Shown: positions 1 to 6,690, counted from the first letter of the stretch. The stretch is DNA of 8,243 nucleotides from CAYYOS01 sp964473355 (GCA_964473355.1 CAYYOS010000112.1:1-8243); one strand, 5' to 3'. Notes: generated by a model from the letters alone, not told the origin. Numbers and translations: made by a program.

Positions 1-324
1 TCCGGCTTCCGGCCCCAGACGCGTCTGATTCCAATCTAACCATTGCTCAACTTGGGCACGCGCTTTCAGTTCGGTTGGGTACCAAGTGTGCGCCTTATGT
101 TTATCCGCAAGGTAGCGCATGATCGCTTGCGACTCCCACAGCACAAAACCCTCATCATCAATAACAGCGACTTTACAATTCGGATTGAGTTTTTGGAATT
201 CCGGTTCGTATTGCTTGCCGGTCATTAAATCCACCGTTTCATAACGATAAGGGATCTTTAATTCTTCGCAGAGCATTTGAACGCGGCGTGCTGCATTGGA
301 CCAAGGGTGACCGTAGAGTTTCAT
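1..324 (-). CDS. Glutathione S-transferase, N-terminal part (runs off left edge)
   Basis: The 108 visible codons encode the thioredoxin-like N-terminal domain of a cytosolic glutathione S-transferase, an enzyme class that conjugates glutathione to electrophiles. It opens MKLYGHPWSNAARRV, with Ser9 in the place of the catalytic serine of theta-like enzymes. The glutathione gamma-glutamyl binding motif WESQAIMRYLA follows at residues 63-73 (Glu64, Ser65), and the start of the helical C-terminal domain is near residues 85-108. The ATG is preceded by a strong GGAGG ribosome binding site five bases upstream. It lies 24 bp downstream of the MAPEG gene and is probably the third gene of the operon. 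One oddity is that the usual NPNGKVPV stretch reads NPNCKVAV (residues 47-54), so alanine replaces the normally conserved cis-proline. The family call is firm; the substrate is unknown. Confidence 0.92.
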   Translation of the reverse strand, partial: MKLYGHPWSNAARRVQMLCEELKIPYRYETVDLMTGKQYEPEFQKLNPNCKVAVIDDEGFVLWESQAIMRYLADKHKAHTWYPTELKARAQVEQWLDWNQTRLGPEAG

Positions 325-348
325 TTTTCCTCCAATTGATAACAACGG

Positions 349-726
349 TTAAAGAGCCAATAAAAATATAACAACGATGCATGCCACGCTGGCAAAAAAT
401 GCGAGAGAGCGTAGCACGCCAAAATTGGCGAGGTAAAACACGCCATGCGCTATGCGGAAGCCGATATACGCTAGCGCCCAGCCGTCCATGAGCGCCTGCG
501 GCGCAGCGCGGAGATGCGCGATAATGACTACGGCTGCGAACGGTGCAAAGTTTTCTAAAGCGTTTAGATGCGCCCAGTGGGCGCGCTGCCGCCAGCCCGA
601 CAATTCTTGTTGAAGCTTTCGCGGGGAAAGATTCTTTTGCAGGTCATAGTGGTTGATTCGCCAGGCTACCGCCCAAGGATAGGGCAAAAACGCAGCTACA
701 AAAACGCACCAATAGGCTATTGTCAT
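349..726 (-). CDS. MAPEG family membrane protein
   Basis: This 125-residue protein belongs to the MAPEG family (membrane-associated proteins in eicosanoid and glutathione metabolism), whose members are small four-helix inner-membrane proteins, several of them with glutathione transferase or peroxidase activity. The signature is RAHWAHLNALENFAPF at residues 48-63, containing the family's Asn54 and Glu58. Hydrophobic segments lie at about residues 4-22, 59-74, 83-101 and 107-124, matching four membrane helices. The length is normal for bacterial members. A purine-rich GGGTGGA sits just upstream of the ATG. It lies 34 bp after the tetR-type gene and 24 bp before the glutathione S-transferase, so the operon pairs a membrane and a soluble candidate glutathione enzyme. 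Bacterial members of this type are mostly uncharacterised, and the activity here is inferred. Confidence 0.87.
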   Translation of the reverse strand: MTIAYWCVFVAAFLPYPWAVAWRINHYDLQKNLSPRKLQQELSGWRQRAHWAHLNALENFAPFAAVVIIAHLRAAPQALMDGWALAYIGFRIAHGVFYLANFGVLRSLAFFASVACIVVIFLLAL

Positions 727-760
727 TTATCCACCCCAAATTAAACTATCGCAACCCCTA

Positions 761-1372
761 TTACTTTGTTTGCGAAAAAAGGCTTGCTACGTAACGTTTG
801 AAATGACGCATTTGCTCCCCGAGTATTTTTCCATCTTGCTTTGCCTTAACCAGAATAAGCGCCCCTTCGATGACGGCTATAAAATGATCGGCCAGGCTTT
901 TGGTATCAAATTTAGCCCGCGGCGCGTATTGTTTTTTTGCGGCCTTTAGATCGTTTTCCATCAGCGCAGCCCATTGAGCAAAATAACCCCCGCAGCTTGC
1001 GCCGATTGCGGGATGGGTGTCGCATAGATCTTGCGAAAAACTTCCCAATAAGCATCCCTTAAGCGTTTCCGGATTGCTACTCATTTTGATGATGAAATCA
1101 ATGTATCCAAATACCCTAGCTAGCGGATCGCGCTTTTTCACGAATGGGGCTGCCTGCATAGCTTGAATTTGGCCCGCCATATAGTGCGCTAACACCGCTT
1201 GGCCGAGGTCCTCCTTATTAGAAAAATAATGAAAGAAACTGCCCTTGGTTACCGCAGCCGCCTTACAGATATCTTCCAGGGACGTTGCGTTAAACCCCTT
1301 TGCCAGCATGAGCTGTTGTGCGGCCTCGAGGAGCTTAGTTTTAGTGGCTGGAGTGACTAAAGTGTTTTTCAT
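761..1372 (-). CDS. TetR-family repressor, NemR-like, likely thiol/electrophile sensor
   Basis: This is a 203-residue TetR-family DNA-binding regulator. The N-terminal helix-turn-helix spans about residues 13-58 (SLEDICKAAAVTKGSFFHYF at 31-50). The C-terminal ligand domain carries KGCLLGSFSQDLCD at residues 105-118. From memory of E. coli NemR, Cys107 and Cys117 correspond to NemR Cys106 and Cys116, and Lys176 (GALILVK) to NemR Lys175; Cys106 and Lys175 form the reversible sulfenamide switch that senses hypochlorous acid. The open frame extends upstream to an ATG at 1489, but I chose the ATG at 1372. The longer version would run through the promoter and operator, and its extra 39 residues look non-conserved. 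The gene leads an operon with MAPEG and glutathione transferase genes, and probably represses its own promoter through the palindrome a few bases upstream. NemR itself regulates detoxification genes, which fits this context. Confidence 0.88.
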   Translation of the reverse strand: MKNTLVTPATKTKLLEAAQQLMLAKGFNATSLEDICKAAAVTKGSFFHYFSNKEDLGQAVLAHYMAGQIQAMQAAPFVKKRDPLARVFGYIDFIIKMSSNPETLKGCLLGSFSQDLCDTHPAIGASCGGYFAQWAALMENDLKAAKKQYAPRAKFDTKSLADHFIAVIEGALILVKAKQDGKILGEQMRHFKRYVASLFSQTK

Positions 1373-1375
1373 AAC

Positions 1376-1393
1376 ATACCTACCGGTTGGTAT
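1376..1393. promoter_or_regulatory. Operator-like palindrome for the TetR-family regulator
   Basis: The sequence ATACCTACCGGTTGGTAT is an 18-bp inverted repeat with a central ACCGGT; 16 of 18 positions are symmetric. It lies 3 bp upstream of the regulator's ATG and overlaps the proposed -10 element, a classic position for a self-repressing TetR-family protein. Binding by the adjacent gene product is inferred. Confidence 0.68.
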
Positions 1394-1420
1394 AATGATA
1401 GAGCTGTGAATTTTTGTCAA
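1392..1420 (-). promoter_or_regulatory. Sigma70-type promoter of the tetR-MAPEG-GST operon
   Basis: On the minus strand a perfect -35 TTGACA (1415-1420) is followed after 17 bp by CATTAT (1392-1397), a four-of-six match to the -10 consensus. Transcription would start near 1385, inside the operator, leaving a leader of only about 12 bases before the ATG at 1372. The overlap with the palindrome implies direct repression. Confidence 0.55.
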
Positions 1421-1476
1421 CTGTCCTGGTTCGGCCAATTCCGGATAAACCTCCGACATCGACGCCAGGGGCATCC

Positions 1477-1507
1477 CATAGGCCGGCACTATTACTTTCG
1501 GCCTATG
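1477..1507. repeat. 9-bp perfect inverted repeat plus an extra half copy
   Basis: CATAGGCCG (1477-1485) and CGGCCTATG (1499-1507) are perfect inverted copies separated by 13 bases. The core GGCCTAT appears again in direct orientation at 1514-1520, just before the proposed -35 of the receptor operon. It could be a regulator binding site upstream of that promoter; a terminator is less likely because no T-run follows. Confidence 0.5.
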
Positions 1508-1519
1508 TCTTTTGGCCTA

Positions 1520-1548
1520 TTGGCAATTTCTTAATTCAATTCAATACT
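1520..1548 (+). promoter_or_regulatory. Candidate promoter of the receptor-binding protein-kinase operon
   Basis: TTGGCA (1520-1525, five of six matches to the -35 consensus) is followed after 17 bp by AATACT (1543-1548, four of six matches to the -10). The transcript would begin near 1555 and carry a leader of about 185 bases before the receptor start. It is the best pair I found by eye in this interval, but the match is moderate. Confidence 0.38.
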
Positions 1549-1675
1549 CTTACGAGGGGAGTTTTTTAAGATGTTTGCGCCCGCAGTCTAGTCGTTGCGC
1601 GGTTTTTAGGGGATGTTAGGGCAGACATCGGCCTTTCGCCGCCCGAAGCGTCCCTCATTTCCTTAGGAAGATTCG

Positions 1676-1753
1676 ATGGTTCTGTCTTTGGCGTTAACCC
1701 AAAATCGGCAATTCCGCCGCCACCAATTTGGTCGTGCTATTTGTATAAATTAA
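1676..1753 (+). CDS. Possible 25-codon upstream frame overlapping the receptor start
   Basis: An ATG at 1676 sits five bases after AGGAAG, the best ribosome binding site in the leader. It opens a 25-residue frame that begins MVLSLALTQNRQFRRHQ and stops with TAA at 1751-1753, ten bases past the receptor's TTG start. The peptide is basic and has no recognisable domain. Three readings are possible: a leader peptide whose translation delivers ribosomes to the weak receptor start; the receptor's true N-terminus separated by a one-base sequence error or frameshift; or chance. The position of the stop relative to the TTG favours coupling. Confidence 0.3.
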   Translation: MVLSLALTQNRQFRRHQFGRAICIN

Positions 1754-3738
1754 CGCGAGCTCCGCGCATCGTGGGGTGGCGCCCGCGATGCCCCATTTGG
1801 TTTCTGTTGCTTGCAACAATAGTAAGCACATCGCCCGTAAATTGCGCTGCAAACGTGACCGAGCTGGATTTTTTAGGCGAGATGCCCATAGTGCTGTCGG
1901 TTTCCCGCTTGCGCCAGCCCACTTCAGAGGCACCAAGCGCTACCAGCGTGATAGATAGAGAAATGATACGGGCGTCGGGTTTTCGTGAGGTTGCTGATTT
2001 ATTCCGATTGGTTCCGGGTTTTTATGTTGGCCACGTGAGTGGCAATCATCCCGTGGTGTCTTATCACGGTCTTACCGGGGAATATTCCCCCCGTTTACAA
2101 GTGCTAATAGACGGGCGGTCAGTTTACTCCCAGCTTTTCGGGGGGGCGGAGTGGTCAGATATCGCACTCTCCATAGATGACATTGAACGTATTGAGATTG
2201 TGCGGGGGCCCAACGCCGCAAGCTTTGGCTCTAATGCTTTTTTTGGGGTGATCAATATTATCACCCGGCACCCCGCGGAAGAAAAAGGGAGTTTTGCCTC
2301 CCTCACTATTGGAGAAAAAGGTCTACGCGAAGGAACATTGCGCACCTCCTTGCATTCCGGGGCGCTTTCGGCGCGCGCGACTTTTAATTATCTGGGGAAT
2401 AATGGTTTCGATGATCGCTATGACGATATCCGTCGGCGCTTCGTCAATGTACGTGGCGACTATCAACTTAACAATACCGACAACATCGATTTTCAATTTG
2501 GTGCGACGCGCGGTGCTCGCCAGCGTGGATTTGCGGAGTGCGCGTTAACTTTGGACTGCCAACGCACGCAAAAAATTAATGCTAATTTCATGCAAATGCG
2601 CTGGCAGCGCAAGTTTGATACTTCTTCGGAACTAAGCGTCCAAGTTTTTCATGAGTATCATAGCGCCAGGGAAAGGGGGACGGAGCCCATAGCCCAAATC
2701 GGCGGGCCGCCGCAATTTTTTGCCATTGATAACCACAACACTACGCGGCGCAGCGATTTTGAAATTCAACATATTATAGTGCCGCACTCAGATTGGCGAG
2801 TGGTATGGGGAGGCGGCTCTCGCCGCGACAGCGTATACGCCCCACTACTTTTTTCGCGCTCCGATTCGATTAATACAACCCTGAATCGGATATTTGCACA
2901 CGCCGAGTGGCGTCCAACATCACAGTGGCTGGTTAGTGGCGGGGCAATGCTGGAAGACAACAGCCTAACGGGGTTTGACGCCTCCCCCCGGGTTGCCTTG
3001 CACTATCTGCCAACACCCAATCAGAGCATACGGCTAAGCGCTTCTCGCGCCACGCGTATTCCGACTACTTTCACCGAGTATGCAAATTTCCATTTTGATT
3101 TCGGCACGATTCAACTGCAACCTTTTTTGAGCAGTGGCGGCGTCCGCGCCGAGACCATTTTGTCCCGAGAAATCGGATACGTCGGGAATTTTTTCGATCA
3201 ACGCTTAAATCTCGATTTACGGGTCTTCCACGAAAAATTAGGCGACTTAACAACAGCGGTGACCGTGCCTTTCGGCAACGCGATTAACGGTATCACCACC
3301 GATTTTATTAATGCCAATAACGCCACGGTCAAAGGTTTTGAGGCGCAATTAAATTTTCGGCCCGACGCCCAAAGCCGAGTGTTACTAAGCTATGGCCGGA
3401 CTTCAGTAAACAGCAATTCGCCCGTACTGGAAAATACGCCGCCTAGAAATACCATTGGGGGATTAATCACCCGCGCCTTTGCTGATGATTGGAGCACCAG
3501 TCTTGGCTATTATCAAACCAGCGGCCGCAGTCCTAATGAACTGCAACCGTTTAACCAGGCTAGCAACATTCCTCTGGCGCGGCGACTGGACTTGCGATTA
3601 GCCAAGGCTATGAAAACGGCCTGGGGCCGAGGAGAGTTCTCCGTGGTCGTGCAAAATATCCTCGACCCTTATGTGGACTATAGCGTTGTCAATAAGTTTG
3701 ATCGGCGCGCATTTGTTCAAATTCAGTTAAATTTTTAG
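1741..3738 (+). CDS. TonB-dependent outer-membrane receptor
   Basis: This 665-residue protein is a TonB-dependent receptor, a gated beta-barrel that imports a scarce ligand using energy from TonB-ExbB-ExbD. A signal peptide with hydrophobic core IWFLLLATIVS (19-29) ends near residues 36-37. A possible TonB box lies around residues 49-55, and the plug domain spans about 60-175, with VLIDGRSVY (121-129) and IEIVRGPNAASFG (151-163). The barrel fills the rest and ends in a terminal Phe, as expected for BAM-assembled proteins. Cys267 and Cys273 are close together and may form a disulfide in a surface loop. The length is at the short end for the family, like vitamin- or catecholate-type receptors. 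The start is uncertain: the TTG at 1741 and a GTG at 1771 both lack a good ribosome binding site. The stop is 10 bp before the substrate-binding protein gene. The ligand cannot be told from the sequence. Confidence 0.92.
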   Translation: MYKLTRAPRIVGWRPRCPIWFLLLATIVSTSPVNCAANVTELDFLGEMPIVLSVSRLRQPTSEAPSATSVIDREMIRASGFREVADLFRLVPGFYVGHVSGNHPVVSYHGLTGEYSPRLQVLIDGRSVYSQLFGGAEWSDIALSIDDIERIEIVRGPNAASFGSNAFFGVINIITRHPAEEKGSFASLTIGEKGLREGTLRTSLHSGALSARATFNYLGNNGFDDRYDDIRRRFVNVRGDYQLNNTDNIDFQFGATRGARQRGFAECALTLDCQRTQKINANFMQMRWQRKFDTSSELSVQVFHEYHSARERGTEPIAQIGGPPQFFAIDNHNTTRRSDFEIQHIIVPHSDWRVVWGGGSRRDSVYAPLLFSRSDSINTTLNRIFAHAEWRPTSQWLVSGGAMLEDNSLTGFDASPRVALHYLPTPNQSIRLSASRATRIPTTFTEYANFHFDFGTIQLQPFLSSGGVRAETILSREIGYVGNFFDQRLNLDLRVFHEKLGDLTTAVTVPFGNAINGITTDFINANNATVKGFEAQLNFRPDAQSRVLLSYGRTSVNSNSPVLENTPPRNTIGGLITRAFADDWSTSLGYYQTSGRSPNELQPFNQASNIPLARRLDLRLAKAMKTAWGRGEFSVVVQNILDPYVDYSVVNKFDRRAFVQIQLNF

Positions 3739-3748
3739 GCGCCCTGCC

Positions 3749-4741
3749 ATGCGACAGGCTTCCTTCAAATTAACAGCAGCCAATACTCCACGAGGTCGAC
3801 GCAGGTTACTGGCAAATTTTTTTTTGGCGCTATGGGCCAGCTCCCTCTCCGCTTATACGCTGGGCCATCAAGTGGCGATCGTACATAGCACGGATACGCC
3901 CGCATATAAACAGGTTGCTGATCTAATACGAACGCAATTGGAAAACTCCCCGCAGCCAAAAGTTACTACATTTATGATCAATACAGCCGCGCTGCAGGAA
4001 AGAGGGGTGACTGCCGTGCGTGGGGGGACGACTTTAAGTGTGGCCATTGGCGTACGTACCTGCGAAATCGCGGCCGCCCTAGAGAGTAAAATTCCGGTTT
4101 TTTGCGTGCTGGTTCCGCGTAGCGCATTTGAAAAAATTCAACGTGAGCGCACCGGTGATACCAGGATGCTGTCGGCCATTTTTATTGATCAACCTTTAGA
4201 GCGTCAGGTGGAACTGATTCGTGTCGCCCTACCCGGTAAAGGGCGGATTGGTGTGGTTTTCGGAAACGAGTCTTTTGATCAGCTCCCTTTGCTTTCTGCG
4301 GCTGTTCGCGAGGCGGGCTTACAACTCCGCTGGGAGAAAGTTACTCAATCCGACGCGCTGTTGGGCGCCCTGCAAAAAGTCCTGGGAGAAGCGGACGTAC
4401 TGCTGGCACTCCCTGACCCGCTGGTGTTTAACCGTGATTCAATCCAGGGCGTGCTCCTTACGACCTACCGCTACCAACAACCATTATTTGGTTTTGCCGA
4501 ATCATATGCACGCGCCGGGGCGATATTGGCTTTATATTCTACGCCAGCGCAAATTGCTGAGCAGTGCGCAGAAATAATTCTACGGGCAGCGCGGATGAGA
4601 AATTTAGTACTCCCTCCTCCGCAGCATCCCAAATATTTTAGTATTAGCATTAATAACCAAGTGGCGCGCTCGCTGGGTATTGTCATGGCTGATGAAGCCG
4701 TCCTACGAGATAGACTCAAGATAATCGAGCCCGAATCATGA
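3749..4741 (+). CDS. Periplasmic ABC-type substrate-binding protein, no transporter partner
   Basis: This 330-residue protein resembles the ABC_sub_bind family (PF04392) of periplasmic binding proteins. The N-terminus is a signal peptide with a basic RGRRR cluster (15-19), hydrophobic core LLANFFLALWASSL (20-33) and likely cleavage after Ala35; no lipobox cysteine is present. The two-lobe fold follows, with the IGVVFG strand (167-172), a lobe rich in ALPDPLVFNRDSIQGVLL (220-237), and PLFGFAESYARAGAILALY (245-263) lining the presumed cleft. The C-terminal FSISINNQVARSLGI (297-311) is typical of this subgroup. There is no permease or ATPase gene beside it. Instead it sits 10 bp after the receptor and overlaps the kinase start by ATGA, so I infer that it presents ligand to the kinase rather than to a transporter. 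There is no strong ribosome binding site at its ATG, which suggests translational coupling. The ligand is unknown. Confidence 0.85.
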   Translation: MRQASFKLTAANTPRGRRRLLANFFLALWASSLSAYTLGHQVAIVHSTDTPAYKQVADLIRTQLENSPQPKVTTFMINTAALQERGVTAVRGGTTLSVAIGVRTCEIAAALESKIPVFCVLVPRSAFEKIQRERTGDTRMLSAIFIDQPLERQVELIRVALPGKGRIGVVFGNESFDQLPLLSAAVREAGLQLRWEKVTQSDALLGALQKVLGEADVLLALPDPLVFNRDSIQGVLLTTYRYQQPLFGFAESYARAGAILALYSTPAQIAEQCAEIILRAARMRNLVLPPPQHPKYFSISINNQVARSLGIVMADEAVLRDRLKIIEPES

Positions 4742-6657
4742 AAAGTTGGGGCATTGAGCTCAGGGTCTTTTTCATTTCGTTAATGCCCGTTACGGTAATA
4801 GCGTTGTTGCTGGTAGCCTATTTCGTCACCGCACGCATCGCAGAACTAAGCCAATCGTTAAACGAGCGTGGCTTAGCTATCGCTCGGCAAATGGCGCCAG
4901 CCAGCGAGTATGGGCTGTTTTCCGGTAACACCGAGATTCTCCAAGCCTTGACGCGTGCGGCGCTCCGCGAAGCCGATGTGGAGGCTGTAAGAATTCTTGA
5001 TAGTAGCGGCACGGTCCTTGCATCGAGCCGCCAAGGCTCTTTGGAAGCAGGAATTGCCAGGCAGCATTCGCAGACGCCTGATCTGCTGTTTAGTGCCCCG
5101 GTTTTTCAAAGTCAAATTGATATTGGTAATAATATCGATCCCAGCTCTACCGCTAAAACGCCCGCGAGGACGCTGGGCACCATAGAAGTTGAATTGGGCA
5201 CAGCACGTACAGAAGCGCAAAAAAACCGCTTTATCCGCAATGCCATTTACATTACCCTCTTTGGTTTAATATTCACTGCCCTCTTGGCCGCGAGCATAGG
5301 ACGCAGCGTAACTCGGCCAATTTTAGCTTTGACCGCGGCAGTGAAAGAGCTGGAAAGGGGAAATCTCGACGTACGCGTGCATACCGGTGCAACGGCCGAA
5401 CTCGCGACACTGGAAAAGGGCTTTAACCAGATGGCGAGTGCCCAGCAATCTGCCCAGGATACTCTTACCGCCGAAGTAGCGGCCGTAACCAGGCAGCTGG
5501 AAACGCGGGCGGGAGAAGAGTCACGTGCGCTCACGCAGCAAAAAGAAATGGCTGAACAAGCGCGCGCAGAAGCGGAAGCCGCGAATCGCTCCAAATCGCG
5601 TTTCCTCGCATCAGCGAGCCATGATTTACGCCAACCGCTTCATGCCTTGGGTTTATTTGCCGCGGCTTTGAGCGAAAAACACTTTGATCCAGATACCCGC
5701 GCTTTGGTGGCGAACATCGCTGCCTCGGTGCGTTCTTTGGAATCATTATTTAATGCCTTGCTCGATATTTCCCGGCTAGACGCTGGCATCATAGCGCCTC
5801 ATGTGCGCCATTTTGCGTTACAACCTTTATTTGAACGCATCGCCACTGACTATACCCCGCAAGCGCTGGAACAAGGGCTACGACTACGGGTTGCCAAAAC
5901 GCGGGCCGTGGTTTTTAGCGACCCCATCCTACTAGAGCAGATGTTGCGTAATCTTGTGTCCAATGCTATTCGCTATACCTACAAGAATGGGGTCTTACTG
6001 GGTGCCCGCCGTTCCGGGGGAGCGCAGTTACGAGTGGGTTGCTGGGACACCGGCATCGGTATAGATAAATCGCATCATAGCGAAATATTTACGGAGTTTT
6101 TTCAATTAGGCAATCCCGAACGCGACCGCGCCAAAGGCTTAGGGTTGGGGCTGGCAATCGTGCAGCGCCTCGCACGAATTCTAAAATATGAAATTCACGT
6201 GGTGTCGACCCCGGGTGTGGGTTCTTGTTTTAGTTTTGACGTGCCGTTGGGTAATCCGGCTTTGCTGTCTAACACAAAAGCACACCCGGCCACTCGCTTC
6301 GACGATGCACGAGTGTTAGTCATTGATGATGAGCGCTCTGTGCTTGATAGCACCTGCGCACTTCTGCAAGGCTGGGGATGCAAGCCGGTGGCAGCAGATT
6401 CGTTGGCTGCCGCCATGGATGTATTGGCGGGCGGCTCGCCGGCGTTAATTTTGGCGGACTATCGATTACGTAACAACGAGACGGGTGTCGCCGCCATTAA
6501 TGTATTGCGGCAGACTTTTGGGGCGAGCATCCCGGCCGTGCTCATCACTGGCGACACGCTAGGGCAACACGATGTTGGGGTAGGACCTTACTACACGCTG
6601 CACAAACCTGTCAGCCCGGCTAAATTGAGAGCGCTGATGAAAAGTTTATTGAAGTAG
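4738..6657 (+). CDS. Hybrid sensor histidine kinase with BarA-like periplasmic sensor
   Basis: This 639-residue inner-membrane kinase has transmembrane helices at about 10-30 and 168-189 flanking a periplasmic sensor of roughly 135 residues. ARQMAPASEYGLFSGN (49-64) resembles the N-terminal domain of BarA. Next come a HAMP linker (about 190-240), a coiled coil (about 235-285), and the dimerisation domain with ASASHDLRQPLHALGLF, where His295 is the phosphoacceptor. The ATPase domain has the N box NLVSNA (405-410), DTGIGI (437-442) and KGLGLGLA (466-473). A receiver domain is at about 524-639, with acidic Asp530/Asp531, phosphoacceptor Asp574, Thr604 and Lys623. All catalytic residues I looked for are present. 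There is no HPt domain or output domain. It starts within the stop of the binding-protein gene (ATGA), implying coupled synthesis of equal amounts. The signal is probably passed to an HPt protein or regulator encoded elsewhere; alternatively the receiver tunes the kinase. Confidence 0.93.
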   Translation: MKSWGIELRVFFISLMPVTVIALLLVAYFVTARIAELSQSLNERGLAIARQMAPASEYGLFSGNTEILQALTRAALREADVEAVRILDSSGTVLASSRQGSLEAGIARQHSQTPDLLFSAPVFQSQIDIGNNIDPSSTAKTPARTLGTIEVELGTARTEAQKNRFIRNAIYITLFGLIFTALLAASIGRSVTRPILALTAAVKELERGNLDVRVHTGATAELATLEKGFNQMASAQQSAQDTLTAEVAAVTRQLETRAGEESRALTQQKEMAEQARAEAEAANRSKSRFLASASHDLRQPLHALGLFAAALSEKHFDPDTRALVANIAASVRSLESLFNALLDISRLDAGIIAPHVRHFALQPLFERIATDYTPQALEQGLRLRVAKTRAVVFSDPILLEQMLRNLVSNAIRYTYKNGVLLGARRSGGAQLRVGCWDTGIGIDKSHHSEIFTEFFQLGNPERDRAKGLGLGLAIVQRLARILKYEIHVVSTPGVGSCFSFDVPLGNPALLSNTKAHPATRFDDARVLVIDDERSVLDSTCALLQGWGCKPVAADSLAAAMDVLAGGSPALILADYRLRNNETGVAAINVLRQTFGASIPAVLITGDTLGQHDVGVGPYYTLHKPVSPAKLRALMKSLLK

Positions 6658-6663
6658 TGCCAG

Positions 6664-6690
6664 CGCCCCCGGCAGCTCGGTTGTCGGGCG
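6664..6690. terminator. Weak GC-rich hairpin between convergent genes
   Basis: CGCCC (6664-6668) pairs with GGGCG (6686-6690), a two-base CC bulge follows, and GGCA (6671-6674) pairs with TGTC (6682-6685) including one G-T wobble around a seven-base loop. It fills the 33-bp gap between the kinase stop and the ppsR stop and could stop transcription from both sides. No T-run follows on either strand, so it is at best a weak terminator. Confidence 0.3.

Larger units (their letters stand above)
1373..1740. other. Divergent intergenic region (368 bp) between detoxification and receptor operons
   Basis: No convincing full-length gene lies here. From left to right it holds the operator and promoter of the minus-strand operon, an inverted repeat at 1477-1507, a candidate rightward promoter at 1520-1548, and a 25-codon open frame at 1676-1753. 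Between about 1608 and 1655 the transcript could fold weakly (GATGT pairs with ACATC at 1611-1615 and 1624-1628, and AGGGGA with TCCCT). I see no match to a cobalamin or other riboswitch that I recognise, although such elements often precede TonB receptor genes. Confidence 0.6.

Noticed and set aside
43..228. 61-codon plus-strand open frame
   Set aside because: It lies wholly antisense to the glutathione S-transferase, whose reading frame has clear family motifs.
1373..1489. Upstream extension of the TetR-family protein to an ATG at 1489
   Set aside because: It would put the promoter and operator inside the coding region, and the extra 39 residues do not resemble the family; the ATG at 1372 gives a normal TetR start.
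1571..1591. Six-codon frame MFAPAV after a GAGGGGAG sequence
   Set aside because: Too short to support, with no regulatory codon run or attenuator-like hairpin directly after it.
1550..1740. Riboswitch (for example cobalamin) in the receptor leader
   Set aside because: I could not find the conserved cores I know; only weak local pairing near 1608-1655 is visible, and a covariance-model search was not possible.
5247..5594. 115-codon minus-strand open frame
   Set aside because: It is Ala/Ser/Val-rich low-complexity sequence, opposite the HAMP and coiled-coil region of the kinase.
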